From contig USHU01000086.1 in the NCBI GenBank assembly GCA_900554605.1, forward strand, positions 1-5,520: DNA of 5,520 bases. Direction: 5' to 3'. The first letter of the stretch is position 1. Each line of letters opens with the position of its first letter. The notes beneath the pieces were generated by a model that searched no databases, was not told the DNA's origin, and saw only the letters and a program-made list of their open reading frames with translations. This DNA comes from an uncultured Actinomyces sp. (GTDB lineage: Bacteria; Actinomycetota; Actinomycetes; Actinomycetales; Actinomycetaceae). Shown in pieces: positions 1-5,520 of the stretch. Position numbers and translations under genes: made by a program.

Positions 1-52
1 CCCGCCTGTGTTTTATTTGCCTCTATGTTTTAGAGTAGAAAAGGCTTTTTGT

Positions 53-60
53 AGGAAAGG
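53..60 (+). promoter_or_regulatory. Ribosome binding site that sets the first gene's start at GTG 68
   Basis: The purine run AGGAAAGG sits seven bases before GTG 68, an ideal Shine-Dalgarno arrangement. The reading frame is open further upstream to the window edge and includes a GTG at position 8. Those extra codons are AT-rich and encode a Cys/Phe-rich stretch unlike the rest of the protein, and no good ribosome site precedes GTG 8. I therefore place the start at 68. The leader at 1-67 shows no convincing -35/-10 pair, so I call no promoter there. Confidence 0.6.
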
Positions 61-67
61 ATGGGGT

Positions 68-2083
68 GTGGTCGCCAAACAGTGGAAGTTCATTAACGGC
101 TTTGAATGGGCCGTAATGGATCCGGTTGTTGAAAAGCCGGGAGAACTGTGGATGTGCCTGACCCTTGCCTATGGGACTCTTGACGTGAAGCCTGAGGAAA
201 TGGGTGCCCTTCACGTCCTCATGGAGTCCATACGAACCGAACTTCAACGTCCCATCGAATACGCACCCGGAAAATTCGACGTCGCTCAAGTTGAGTGCCT
301 GACCTACTTTTCAGAGATCGATATCCGAGTCCACGGGCCGCGCGAGATCGTCCGTCAGGCATGGCTGCGTCTTCCCGCGTGCTTTGACCATCCAGAGCTT
401 TTACTCCCCGTTTCAGGACGCGCAGCCGCCACGTCGATGTGGACCGCAGACGTGGCGAACAGAACGGGGATCAATGAAGCCTTGCTCTCCGTTTTCCGCA
501 GCGATACCGCCACTTTCGAGGCCGATCGTTACTTTGCATCGGCATGCGATCTCGCGCGGAAAATCTCGCCCTTCGAGGGGCGTTATCCCTGCGTTCTTGT
601 CACGACAGAACCCGATTTCCTTGGTTTAGGCTTTGACCGCGAACCCGATTCCTTGGATCTTGACGATCTCCTCGCCGTGGACGAAGGGACTCCACGAGAC
701 CAATACATCCGCGGCAGTCAATGGCAATGTGGGTTGAATTATCTCTTCTCCTTTGCGGTTCCCCTCACGCGCGCGGGTCTTGTTGCCCGCTGGGCAATCG
801 CAATGGATGCAACGAATATCCTGCGCTCACTGGATCCCAAATACTCGGAATTCAAGGTGACGACAGAGGCTTACTCGATCGCCCCTGATCTCATTGCAAT
901 GATCCGTTTCGACGGCTTGGATTCTTTCGAGGACGCGCGCCGTTTCCTTGATGCCTATTTCGACCCGGATCGTGACTTCACCGTCAACCTTCAACAGGTC
1001 ATTAATCGTCATAAAGACGATGAAAACCTGGAGGTTTCCCAACACCTCCACCGCATTAACGACGATAGCATTCCAACGCGTGACGAGGTCCTGGCGCTTA
1101 TTAACAAAGTAGCGGCGCGCGCCCACATCGCAGCAGATGTCGCCTCGCCCGAGCTGCTTGAGCGCTTCCCGCTGCTGACCGCGCCGAAGAGTACCTACGA
1201 TCGTTTCGCAACCACCAATTGTGTGCCCGAAGCGGTGGAAGCGCTTCCCTTCCCCTCCACCGAGGGCACAGATCTCCTCTCAAGCGTCCCCGAGAGCCTC
1301 AGTGGCTATGCTCTTGCCCTTCCGCATCACTTGATGGTCTCTCCTGAGCGTGTGGTTGCCCAGTGGTATGACGCCTCAAAGGAACGCAACACCGCCCAGG
1401 TCGTGCGACGCATTGAAATCAGGGTTTCAGACGTTAGGTGTTTGCTTCGTTCAGGAAAGGCTACTGTCCTCATCGATAGTGATGGAAGCTTCCTCCCGAT
1501 CTATCCCGAGGCGTACATTTCCCCCGAATCCGTGGCGGTGTTGGACTCGCTCATTCAAGACCTGTCGTCCAGGGTCCCCGTCGTCACGATCGAGGCGCTC
1601 TTTGATGAGGAAATCGCTCTGGTCGATCGCTTCACTCGCGAGGGCCCCCGCGCCCTTCAAGAGGGAACAATTCAGCCTCTTCCCAACTATCTTTCTCATC
1701 TCGACCTCCCTGCGCTCACCGCTTCGCCCGCGAAACCCCAGCAACGAGGCCGCGCGGGAACTCGCCCGCCGAGGCCTGCCCAAGCGGGATCGGCCTCGGC
1801 AGGGAATCGCCGCGCGCGGTGGAAACGGCGACGGCGCATGCGCTTGACGAACAATGATGTGGATCTCTCGCCCACCGGTTCAACTGTGCAGAAGAGAAAG
1901 AGCAGGTGGGTTGTCTGGCTCATCATTGCGCTGATCTTTGGGATGTGGCGCTCTTATACCCATTCGAGCCCGAAACAAACGAATATCCCACATGTCACGC
2001 CGTTTCCAACGATCTCGGTGACGGTTCCAACCTTCTCAATTTCGCCGTTCACACTTCCAACGCCCACTCAGACGGGGCAGTGA
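68..2083 (+). CDS. Hypothetical protein with large cytoplasmic region, basic linker, C-terminal membrane segment and external Pro/Thr/Ser tail
   Basis: I do not recognise this gene, and its function is unknown. From GTG 68 the product is 671 residues. Residues 1 to about 550 look soluble and mixed alpha/beta. A linker at about 552-593 is rich in Ala, Pro and Arg and ends in a dense basic cluster (WKRRRRMR). A short hydrophobic segment, W614 to W627, follows with Arg/Lys before it, so by the positive-inside rule the bulk is cytoplasmic. The last 44 residues lie outside and are rich in Pro, Thr and Ser, with three hydrophobic-Pro-Thr triplets. There is no signal peptide. Residues 31-111 weakly resemble the N-terminal part of M16 metallopeptidases (a GTLD turn, then GALH, then a Pro-rich helix end), but the HxxEH zinc motif is absent, so peptidase activity is not supported. 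It runs in the same direction as the MoxR operon, 74 bases upstream. An alternative start is GTG 8 (691 residues). I am sure it is coding and unsure of its role. Confidence 0.85.
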   Translation: MVAKQWKFINGFEWAVMDPVVEKPGELWMCLTLAYGTLDVKPEEMGALHVLMESIRTELQRPIEYAPGKFDVAQVECLTYFSEIDIRVHGPREIVRQAWLRLPACFDHPELLLPVSGRAAATSMWTADVANRTGINEALLSVFRSDTATFEADRYFASACDLARKISPFEGRYPCVLVTTEPDFLGLGFDREPDSLDLDDLLAVDEGTPRDQYIRGSQWQCGLNYLFSFAVPLTRAGLVARWAIAMDATNILRSLDPKYSEFKVTTEAYSIAPDLIAMIRFDGLDSFEDARRFLDAYFDPDRDFTVNLQQVINRHKDDENLEVSQHLHRINDDSIPTRDEVLALINKVAARAHIAADVASPELLERFPLLTAPKSTYDRFATTNCVPEAVEALPFPSTEGTDLLSSVPESLSGYALALPHHLMVSPERVVAQWYDASKERNTAQVVRRIEIRVSDVRCLLRSGKATVLIDSDGSFLPIYPEAYISPESVAVLDSLIQDLSSRVPVVTIEALFDEEIALVDRFTREGPRALQEGTIQPLPNYLSHLDLPALTASPAKPQQRGRAGTRPPRPAQAGSASAGNRRARWKRRRRMRLTNNDVDLSPTGSTVQKRKSRWVVWLIIALIFGMWRSYTHSSPKQTNIPHVTPFPTISVTVPTFSISPFTLPTPTQTGQ

Positions 2084-2111
2084 CGTCGCGAGTCGGAATG
2101 AGCTGCTGAAA

Positions 2112-2128
2112 ACCAGTAAGATATTGGT
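2112..2128 (+). other. Short inverted repeat, possible weak hairpin or operator
   Basis: ACCAGT, a five-base loop, then ATTGGT can pair over six positions in RNA, one of them G-U. The stem is short and AT-rich, and the bases after it (AATTATTC) are not a clean U-run, so it is a poor intrinsic terminator. It may be a regulatory site or chance. Confidence 0.2.
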
Positions 2129-2144
2129 AATTATTCAATCACCC

Positions 2145-2149
2145 GGGAG
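2145..2149 (+). promoter_or_regulatory. Ribosome binding site of the MoxR gene
   Basis: GGGAG lies eight bases before ATG 2158. This supports that start, and no earlier in-frame start would give the usual MoxR N-terminus. Confidence 0.65.
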
Positions 2150-2157
2150 TTTCCTGA

Positions 2158-3147
2158 ATGTCTACATACCTCACCGATGATGAGCTCAAACGCAGCAAAG
2201 AGCTCCTGGACCGCATCCAGAAGATCTTCGCGCAGCGCGTGGTTGGCCAAGAACAGCTCAGGGAAACCCTGATCGTCGGCCTCCTTGCACAGGGCCACAT
2301 CCTCATGGAATCGGTGCCCGGTCTTGCAAAGACCACTGCGGCCCAGACCATTGCAATGGCAATCTCAGGAAGCTTCCATCGCATCCAGTGCACGCCAGAC
2401 CTCATGCCAAACGACATCGTCGGTACGCGCATTTGGAACCAGGCGCAAAACGAAATGACGACCGAGTTGGGACCGGTCCACGCCAATATCGTGCTCCTGG
2501 ACGAAATTAACCGTTCCTCGGCAAAGACCCAGTCCGCGATGCTTGAAGCCATGCAGGAAGGCCAGACCACCATCGGTGGAACCGTCTACCCGCTGCCCAA
2601 ACCCTTCATGGTCATGGCAACCCAAAACCCCATCGAAGAAGAAGGCACCTACGTGCTTCCCGAAGCACAGATGGACCGCTTCTTGATGAAAGAAATCATC
2701 ACCTATCCCCAGCCTCTCGAAGAGCTCGAAGTCCTCAACAGGATCGACTCGGGGAGTATGGATAAGCCCATCGACGCTGAACCCATTAGCTTGGAAGAAT
2801 TGACCTTCCTTCAGCAGATGACTCGTCGCATCTTCCTGCACGATACCTTGAAGGCCTACATCGTCGACCTGATTAACACCACTCGCGGTATGGGGCCGAA
2901 CCCGCTTCCCGGTTTCTCTCAGCACGTGCGCGTGGGTGCTTCGCCTCGTGGTGGCATCGCCCTCATGCGTGTCAGTCAGGCAGTTGCCCTCATGCAGGGG
3001 CGTAACTACGTTATGCCTGAGGATATTAAGAAACTTCGCCACCCGATTTTGCGTCACCGCATCATTCGTACTTTTGACGCGATGGCGGATGATATTTCCG
3101 TCGACGGCCTCATTGATGCCGTCTTCTCTGCGGTAGCTGTGCCGTGA
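2158..3147 (+). CDS. moxR: MoxR-family AAA+ ATPase
   Basis: A 329-residue AAA+ ATPase of the MoxR family, full length for the family and expected in the cytoplasm. MoxR ATPases use ATP hydrolysis in ring assemblies to remodel or mature client proteins together with vWA-domain partners. Visible motifs, in order: the pre-P-loop VVGQE at 28-32; Walker A SVPGLAKT at 52-59 with Lys58; the family signature RIQCTPDLMPNDIVG at 75-89; Walker B VLLDEINR at 112-119; sensor 1 ATQNP at 154-158; the EAQMDRF segment with the probable arginine finger at 169-175; and the lid-domain sensor 2 GASPRG at 260-265. The first P-loop position is Ser52 rather than Gly; all catalytic residues are present. The start is ATG 2158 with a good ribosome site. 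Its stop overlaps the DUF58 start by four bases (3144-3147), so the two are coupled. Family assignment is secure; the substrate is unknown. Confidence 0.96.
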   Translation: MSTYLTDDELKRSKELLDRIQKIFAQRVVGQEQLRETLIVGLLAQGHILMESVPGLAKTTAAQTIAMAISGSFHRIQCTPDLMPNDIVGTRIWNQAQNEMTTELGPVHANIVLLDEINRSSAKTQSAMLEAMQEGQTTIGGTVYPLPKPFMVMATQNPIEEEGTYVLPEAQMDRFLMKEIITYPQPLEELEVLNRIDSGSMDKPIDAEPISLEELTFLQQMTRRIFLHDTLKAYIVDLINTTRGMGPNPLPGFSQHVRVGASPRGGIALMRVSQAVALMQGRNYVMPEDIKKLRHPILRHRIIRTFDAMADDISVDGLIDAVFSAVAVP

Positions 3148-4112
3148 GTCCAATCATTAAGAGGGGGGTCGTCGAGGAAGGCTCGCAGACCCTAGGCAAT
3201 GTCGACCAGCACCAGAAGGCGCGGACGAATAGTTCTCAGCTGCGTGCTCTGGCTGGTCGAACCCAATTGCCTGTCTTGCGCAAACTTCTGTCTCTCATGG
3301 AGGGCCAGCACTATTCTGCGCGCGCGGGACAGGGCTGGGAATTCATGGATATGGCTGAATACAAGCCCGGCGATGACGTTAAAGACATCGACTGGGCGGC
3401 GACCGCTCGAACCGGGACTCCGATCGTCAAACGATACGAGGCCAGTGCGAATGTGCAGGTTGTCCTAGTTGTTGACACCGGTCGTTCCATGAGCGCGCTT
3501 GCTCCTTCCGGGGAGAGTAAGGAAGCTATTGCTCTGACAATCTGCCAGGCAATCGCGTGGCTTGCGTCGAGCCGCGGTGACCAGGTTGGTCTGGTTTCCG
3601 GATGTCAGGGGCGGATGCGTCATATGCCCGCACGCTCGGGTAACGCTCATATTGAGCTGATTTTGCGGCGCCTGGAAGAGGATATCGACTTACGCTCGCC
3701 CTCTTCGGATTTGGAGACTTTGCTTGCTCGCGTACAAGCGGCAACGCATCGGCGCTCCCTCATCGTCTTGGTCACGGATGAAACGCATCCCCAGCCCACG
3801 CCTCGTGCGCTGGAATTGCTCAAGCGATTGAGCGTCCACCATCGCATGATCGTCATGCAGGTTGCCGACGCCGATCCCACGAAGCTTCCCAAGGGGACGC
3901 GTATCGTCGACGTTGATGCCGGTCCCTTGCCCGGATTCCTTTTGGAAGATTCGCAGATTGCTTCCGAGGCCGCTGCGCGCGCCGAACAGAGTCGCCAGGT
4001 TGTGCGTCAGTTCCTCGATATCCCCGGAATTACTAGGGTGAGCGTGTCCTCGAGCGCTGAAGTGGTGCGAACCCTATTGTCCGCACTGGAAAGGGAAAAT
4101 CGTGTCCGGTGA
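3144..4112 (+). CDS. DUF58 domain protein (soluble, vWA-like)
   Basis: A 322-residue DUF58 protein, the usual partner encoded next to MoxR. It lacks the two N-terminal membrane helices of longer DUF58 proteins, so it is predicted cytoplasmic. The DUF58 core is clear: EGQHYSARAGQGWEF at 53-67, the EYKPGDDVKDIDW block at 72-84, AR at 88-89, then the vWA-like part starting at the strand VVLVVD. Its metal-site motif is D111-T-G-R-S115-M, so the middle Ser of the classic DxSxS is Gly; a later strand carries LVTDE at 209-213. Residues 1-30 are polar, variable and probably disordered. The start is GTG 3144, which overlaps the MoxR stop. No strong Shine-Dalgarno precedes it, which fits translational coupling; the next in-frame ATG (Met52) would cut into the conserved block. 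It probably links MoxR to the membrane vWA partner. The family call is firm; the exact role is inferred. Confidence 0.93.
   Translation: MSPIIKRGVVEEGSQTLGNVDQHQKARTNSSQLRALAGRTQLPVLRKLLSLMEGQHYSARAGQGWEFMDMAEYKPGDDVKDIDWAATARTGTPIVKRYEASANVQVVLVVDTGRSMSALAPSGESKEAIALTICQAIAWLASSRGDQVGLVSGCQGRMRHMPARSGNAHIELILRRLEEDIDLRSPSSDLETLLARVQAATHRRSLIVLVTDETHPQPTPRALELLKRLSVHHRMIVMQVADADPTKLPKGTRIVDVDAGPLPGFLLEDSQIASEAAARAEQSRQVVRQFLDIPGITRVSVSSSAEVVRTLLSALERENRVR
4088..4095 (+). promoter_or_regulatory. Ribosome binding site of the small membrane protein gene
   Basis: GGAAAGGG lies inside the end of the DUF58 gene, six bases before GTG 4102. It is the strongest ribosome site in the operon and fixes this start inside the upstream gene, giving an 11-base overlap. 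Confidence 0.65.
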
Positions 4113-4584
4113 ACTGCGCGAAGTCGTCAACTACCCGCACTGGATGTGGATTGTCGGCGTCTTAGTCCTGTCCGCGACCCTTGTGTGGATCGGCGTGTGG
4201 GTGATCCGTTGGCTTCGATCCAGCCGCGGGGTCGAGGAAGACCGGGTCACCTTGATCCCTCTGGATGAGAAGCGTCGTCAGCGCTACTTGGGCTTCATTG
4301 ATGAGGTTGAGGGACGTCTACAGTCCAAGGACCTCAATGAGCGCGAGGTTCACCTAGCAGTCGCCGGTATTTTGAGGGCGCTGGGAACTGAGCGCAGTGG
4401 ACGTGATCTTGAAACCGCAACAGTCGATGAAATTCGTCGAATTGTGCCCACGTGGCCCGAACTTGCCAACGCTCTTGAAGCCTGCGAGCACGGTTTCAAA
4501 GCTGAGTCCGAGGCCGACGGAAGCGAAACCTATTTCGATGCTGGTGCAATTGCCGGAAAGGCGAGGGAAGTGGTGAAGGCGTGA
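4102..4584 (+). CDS. Small single-pass membrane protein in the DUF4381 position of the MoxR operon
   Basis: A 160-residue protein with one membrane segment, about W14 to I35, followed by basic residues (R36, R39 and more), so the N-terminus is outside and the C-terminal domain of roughly 120 residues is cytoplasmic. That domain looks helical: a basic DEKRRQRYLGFIDEVEGRL helix, an REVHLAVAGILRALG helix, then acidic segments with TVDEIRRIVP. Many Bat-type operons place a DUF4381 protein at exactly this point, between DUF58 and the membrane vWA gene. It shares that size class and layout (N-terminal helix, cytoplasmic helical domain), but the sequence itself is not diagnostic, so the family link rests mainly on position. 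A plausible job is to tie the cytoplasmic MoxR/DUF58 pair to the membrane. It overlaps the DUF58 gene by 11 bases and the next gene by 4. Coding status is confident; function is inferred. Confidence 0.85.
   Translation: MSGELREVVNYPHWMWIVGVLVLSATLVWIGVWVIRWLRSSRGVEEDRVTLIPLDEKRRQRYLGFIDEVEGRLQSKDLNEREVHLAVAGILRALGTERSGRDLETATVDEIRRIVPTWPELANALEACEHGFKAESEADGSETYFDAGAIAGKAREVVKA
4564..4570 (+). promoter_or_regulatory. Ribosome binding site of the vWA gene
   Basis: AGGGAAG ends ten bases before GTG 4581, and a second purine run, GAAGG at 4575-4579, is too close to act. The start overlaps the previous stop as GTGA, so coupling probably contributes as well. Confidence 0.45.
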
Positions 4585-5520
4585 GATACGGATACCTGAT
4601 CGCTGTTGTCCTTGTCGTCATTCTTCTTGGCGCAGCCGTCGGATGGCGCCATGTTGGCTTAAAGCTCCACGCCAGTGAGAGGCGAGGATGGGTTGCCAAC
4701 ACGGGCTACGTTCGTAATCTTCCCCGTTACCGCACGCTCATGCGTAAAACTCGGATGGTCGTCGCGGCTCTCTTGACTGTTTTCTGTGTCGGTGCAGCAT
4801 CCTTGGCTGTCGTCGCAGCGAACCCGGTTGATCGCCGGGTCGACGACCGGCGCCTTGCCTCGCGCGATATTGTCCTCTGCCTCGATGCGTCCGGTTCGAT
4901 GCTGGACTACGACAGTGAAATCGGCGAAGCCTTCAAGACTTTGGTTGAGCACTTTAATGGGGAGCGCGTCTCCCTATACCTGTGGAGTGGTCGTTCCGTT
5001 CGCAAGTTCCCTCTGACCGATGACTATCCGATGGTGACTGAGTACTTGGATGAACTCAGTTCGGTCCTGAGGAACGGTATTCTGGCGCGTACCTCCAGCG
5101 GCTACCGGATTTCCAGAGAGCTCGCGAAGTACCTGGAAGGGACCGACGATCCCGATGAGGAAGTTGCTTCTCAGATCGGCGACGGCTTGGCTTCGTGCGT
5201 CCTGGGCTTCGACCACACAGATCAAGATCGTTCGCGTACCGTCATTTTGGCCTCGGACAATGAGGTGGTCGGCCAGGGACTGTATTCCCTGAGCGAGGCG
5301 ATTGACTTTGCGAAGCGTCAACAAGTTGAGGTCATTGGCCTATTCCCCGGTAATTACCTGGGCACAGATGGCGAGGATATGAAGAACCAGGTCGAGTCGA
5401 CCGGGGGAAGCCTCTACCAGATGACAAATTCGGGCACAGTGGATTCGATTATTAAAGATATCGAGGCCAAGCAGGTGAACGAGATCGACGGTGACGCTCG
5501 CGTGACGGTTACGGATCGCG
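4581..5520 (+). CDS. Membrane-anchored vWA domain protein, BatA-like (3' end beyond window)
   Basis: A partial gene: 313 codons are visible and no stop is reached. Two hydrophobic segments, about 4-21 and 59-80, flank a basic loop at 22-58. Positive charge in the loop places it inside, so the domain after the second segment should face outside the membrane. That domain is a vWA fold: the strand DIVLCLDASGSM holds a perfect MIDAS motif, D102-x-S104-x-S106; the GERVSLYLWSG strand is at 127-137; FPLTDDY at 143-149; IGDGLA at 199-204, preceded by Ser197 where relatives usually have the metal-binding Thr; and the strand TVILASDNE at 220-228 with Asp226. An acidic insert at about 186-194 is unusual. 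This matches BatA-type proteins of MoxR operons, which normally end with another membrane helix, here beyond the window. The start is GTG 4581, overlapping the upstream stop by four bases. It is the likely outward-facing effector or client-binding part of the system. Family call firm; role inferred. Confidence 0.93.
   Translation, partial: MRYGYLIAVVLVVILLGAAVGWRHVGLKLHASERRGWVANTGYVRNLPRYRTLMRKTRMVVAALLTVFCVGAASLAVVAANPVDRRVDDRRLASRDIVLCLDASGSMLDYDSEIGEAFKTLVEHFNGERVSLYLWSGRSVRKFPLTDDYPMVTEYLDELSSVLRNGILARTSSGYRISRELAKYLEGTDDPDEEVASQIGDGLASCVLGFDHTDQDRSRTVILASDNEVVGQGLYSLSEAIDFAKRQQVEVIGLFPGNYLGTDGEDMKNQVESTGGSLYQMTNSGTVDSIIKDIEAKQVNEIDGDARVTVTDR

Larger units (their letters stand above)
2084..2157. 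other. AT-rich intergenic gap before the MoxR operon
   Basis: This is the only real non-coding gap between genes in the window, and its middle is clearly AT-richer than the flanking genes. It could carry the operon promoter; TAAGAT at 2117-2122 is a possible -10 hexamer, but I see no matching -35 box at normal spacing. It also contains the inverted repeat at 2112-2128 listed separately. It is equally possible that transcription from the first gene reads through. Confidence 0.4.

Noticed and set aside
1..67. Promoter or the end of an upstream gene in the leader
   Set aside because: Two frames reach stops at 31-33 and 36-38, but ten or so codons cannot support a gene call, and no -35/-10 pair with proper spacing is visible.
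1350..1847. A 165-codon frame on the + strand in another phase inside the first gene
   Set aside because: Its product is low in complexity and rich in Arg/Ser/Pro, typical of an off-frame reading of GC-rich DNA, and the main frame is continuous through it.
2054..2083. LPTPTQTGQ at the C-terminus as a sortase signal
   Set aside because: It is not a true LPxTG motif, and no hydrophobic segment or basic tail follows it; the membrane helix lies before it instead.
2112..2140. Intrinsic terminator after the first gene
   Set aside because: The stem is only six pairs, AT-rich with a G-U pair, and no clean run of T follows, so it is kept only as a low-confidence inverted repeat.
2139..2573. A 144-codon minus-strand frame over the start of the MoxR gene
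   Set aside because: It is antisense to the Walker A and B coding region and looks like a shadow, with a Ser/Arg/Trp-rich product.
2158..3147. Shift from C-ending towards more T-ending codons in the last third of the MoxR gene as a sign of recombination
   Set aside because: The shift is mild by eye, continues into the downstream genes, and the protein motifs are continuous. A windowed codon-usage calculation would be needed to claim a mosaic.
2365..3153. A 262-codon open frame on the minus strand across the MoxR gene
   Set aside because: It lies fully antisense to a gene with complete MoxR motifs, and its translation shows no domain. Long antisense frames are expected from the codon bias of GC-rich coding DNA.

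Overview
The window looks like chromosomal DNA of an Actinomycetota bacterium, probably from the Actinomycetaceae side (Actinomyces, Schaalia, Trueperella and relatives). The grounds are moderate to high GC, frequent GTG starts, four-base GTGA gene overlaps, and the style of the MoxR and DUF58 proteins. The genus is inferred; I could not run a search. All genes are on the + strand and nearly all of the window is coding. I see no tRNA, rRNA, insertion sequence, CRISPR array or phage gene.

Layout. Positions 1-67 are an AT-richer leader. Positions 68-2083 encode a 671-residue protein of unknown function: a large cytoplasmic part, a strongly basic linker, one C-terminal membrane segment and a short external Pro/Thr/Ser tail. 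A 74-base AT-rich gap holding a weak hairpin follows. Then come four tightly packed genes: a MoxR-family AAA+ ATPase (2158-3147), a soluble DUF58 protein (3144-4112), a small single-pass membrane protein (4102-4584), and a membrane-anchored von Willebrand factor A (vWA) protein that runs off the window end (4581-5520, no stop reached). Each downstream gene overlaps the stop of the gene before it by 4, 11 and 4 bases, so they are almost certainly one translationally coupled operon.

How they work together. The order MoxR, DUF58, small membrane protein, membrane vWA protein matches the Bat-type MoxR operons found across bacteria. In the known MoxR/vWA systems the ATPase works with vWA-domain partners, through their metal-ion-dependent adhesion site (MIDAS), to remodel or mature client proteins. 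Here MoxR and DUF58 look cytoplasmic, the small protein shows a cytoplasmic domain at the membrane, and the last protein should display its vWA domain outside the cell. The client is not identifiable from the window.

Novelty. The operon itself is a known type with poorly understood function. The least explained item is the first gene. It has weak N-terminal resemblance to the M16 metallopeptidase fold without a zinc site, and an unusual cytoplasm-to-outside layout. Whether it works with the MoxR operon is open, because the gap between them could carry a separate promoter.
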